Below the pieces are notes generated by a model that was given only the letters and a program-made list of their open reading frames with translations, ran no database searches and was not told the origin of the DNA. A stretch of 5,134 nt of DNA from Terriglobia bacterium (GTDB lineage Bacteria > Acidobacteriota > Terriglobia > UBA7540). Every line of letters begins with the position of its first letter. Within the stretch, counting starts at the first letter, position 1. Positions 4,639 through 5,134 of this stretch are shown in pieces. The stretch lies in contig JAIQGB010000323.1 in assembly GCA_020072905.1 (NCBI GenBank), positions 1 through 5,134 on the forward strand, read 5' to 3'. A program made the translations under genes and the position numbers.

Positions 4639-5134
4639 ATGCCGCCGTGTCCCGTGGCCTCCCCGGCCCCGTGCTATAGTGGCGGGTTGGCAGGCCGCCC
4701 CTTCCAGATCGTCTCCCGCGCAGGATTGAGTTGGCTCGAGTGTTCCACGCTGGCTCGGGTCCCGTGGCTGCTGCACGCTTTCAGTACGCGGCGCGGCGGG
4801 GTGAGCCGAGGGAGCGCATCCGGCCTGAACCTCGGCTTCATCGCGGCGGACCGCCGCCCAAACGTCGAAGAGAACCGCCGCCGCTTCTTCGCTCGCCTCG
4901 GCGCGGAGGATTTCTCGCTTGCCACGGTGCGGCAAATTCACTCGGCCCAGGTCTACCAGGCGGCGCGCCACAAGTCGGGCAAGCTGGCCTACTTCGCGGC
5001 CGGAAGTCCCGTGCCCCAGCCTTCGTTCCATGATGCCCCGGCAGGCGACGCTCTCTTGACCGACCAACCGGGAATCCTGCTCTCCATGCGGACGGCGGAC
5101 TGCATCCCCACTTTGCTCGTCGACCCGGAGCGCC
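4639..5134 (+). CDS. pgeF: PgeF/YfiH-type laccase-domain protein, N-terminal part (peptidoglycan editing factor; runs off window)
   Basis: The frame is open from after a TAA (4615-4617) to the window end, giving 165 residues without a stop. Family marks appear in order: WLLHAFSTRRGGVS (43-56), GLNLGF (62-67), NVEENRRRFFARLG (75-88), VRQIHSAQV (98-105, with zinc-ligand His101), GDALLTDQPG (136-145) and RTADCIPTLLVDP (151-163, with ligand Cys155). The third ligand, in the family's HAGWRG motif, would lie just beyond the window. This family (YfiH/YlmD/DUF152, copper-polyphenol-oxidase-like) is linked in E. coli to removing misincorporated L-serine from peptidoglycan precursors. Other members act on purine nucleosides or phenols, so the substrate is not certain. 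The start is uncertain: ATG 4639 has a GGAG nine bases upstream, but the first ~24 residues are low-complexity, and TTG 4687 or TTG 4729 would give N-termini closer to the usual family length. The gene is transcribed away from the acpS block. Confidence 0.9.
   Translation, partial: MPPCPVASPAPCYSGGLAGRPFQIVSRAGLSWLECSTLARVPWLLHAFSTRRGGVSRGSASGLNLGFIAADRRPNVEENRRRFFARLGAEDFSLATVRQIHSAQVYQAARHKSGKLAYFAAGSPVPQPSFHDAPAGDALLTDQPGILLSMRTADCIPTLLVDPER
4672..4680 (+). promoter_or_regulatory. Extended -10-like element just upstream of alternative pgeF starts
   Basis: TGCTATAGT matches an extended -10 (TGn followed by a 5-of-6 TATAAT). No good -35 lies at normal spacing, though extended -10 promoters can work without one. 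If active, transcription would begin near 4687 and translation would have to start at TTG 4687 (leaderless) or TTG 4729 rather than ATG 4639. The low-complexity residues encoded at 4639-4686 fit the idea that this stretch is not translated. Confidence 0.35.

Noticed and set aside
4636..5067. 143-codon minus-strand frame opposite pgeF
   Set aside because: The plus strand carries clear PgeF motifs across the same bases, and the antisense product is compositionally biased.
1..5134. Possibility of a defence island, CRISPR array, mobile element or biosynthetic cluster
   Set aside because: No repeat-spacer pattern, transposase, integrase, terminal inverted repeats or characteristic enzyme sets were seen. 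Most identified genes are housekeeping or envelope genes.

Overview
The window looks like a chromosomal segment from a high-GC bacterium, most likely an Acidobacteriota member. The best taxonomic clue is the 1086-2288 protein. It has the layout of the VWFA-related family that is strongly expanded in Acidobacteria (TIGR03436 type). The other genes fit: a secreted protein with two TonB C-terminal-like repeats, a stand-alone RsbRD_N-like domain, and housekeeping genes in short, tightly packed runs. This assignment is inference; no rRNA or other phylogenetic marker is present.

Layout. Bases 1-228 are the 3' end of an unrecognised plus-strand gene, followed at once by a terminator-like hairpin. 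Then come rlmB (288-1079, 23S rRNA 2'-O-methyltransferase) and, only 6 bases after its stop, a secreted VWA-domain protein (1086-2288). A 76-base convergent gap holding a perfect hairpin separates these from a minus-strand block. In transcription order that block is: an RsbRD_N-like protein (4556 to 4101), acpS (4058 to 3675), a TonB-C-like protein whose start overlaps the end of acpS (3691 to 2957), and a small secreted hypothetical protein (2844 to 2365). Diverging from the block is the start of pgeF (4639 to beyond the window end).

Functionally the window mixes housekeeping enzymes with envelope proteins. The enzymes are ribosome modification by RlmB, acyl-carrier-protein activation by AcpS and peptidoglycan quality control by PgeF. 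The exported proteins are the VWA protein, the TonB-C protein and the small PH-like protein. The acpS-tonB pair is probably translationally coupled. rlmB and the VWA gene are probably co-transcribed. I see no evidence that all these genes form one pathway.

No non-coding stretch exceeds about 115 bases. I found no tRNA, rRNA, CRISPR array, insertion sequence or phage feature. I also found no convincing undescribed multi-gene system. The points most worth a second look are the degenerate metal-binding motif of the VWA protein, the double TonB-C protein without a membrane-anchor/Pro-rich architecture, the solitary RsbRD_N domain and the atypical codon use of the leftmost partial gene.
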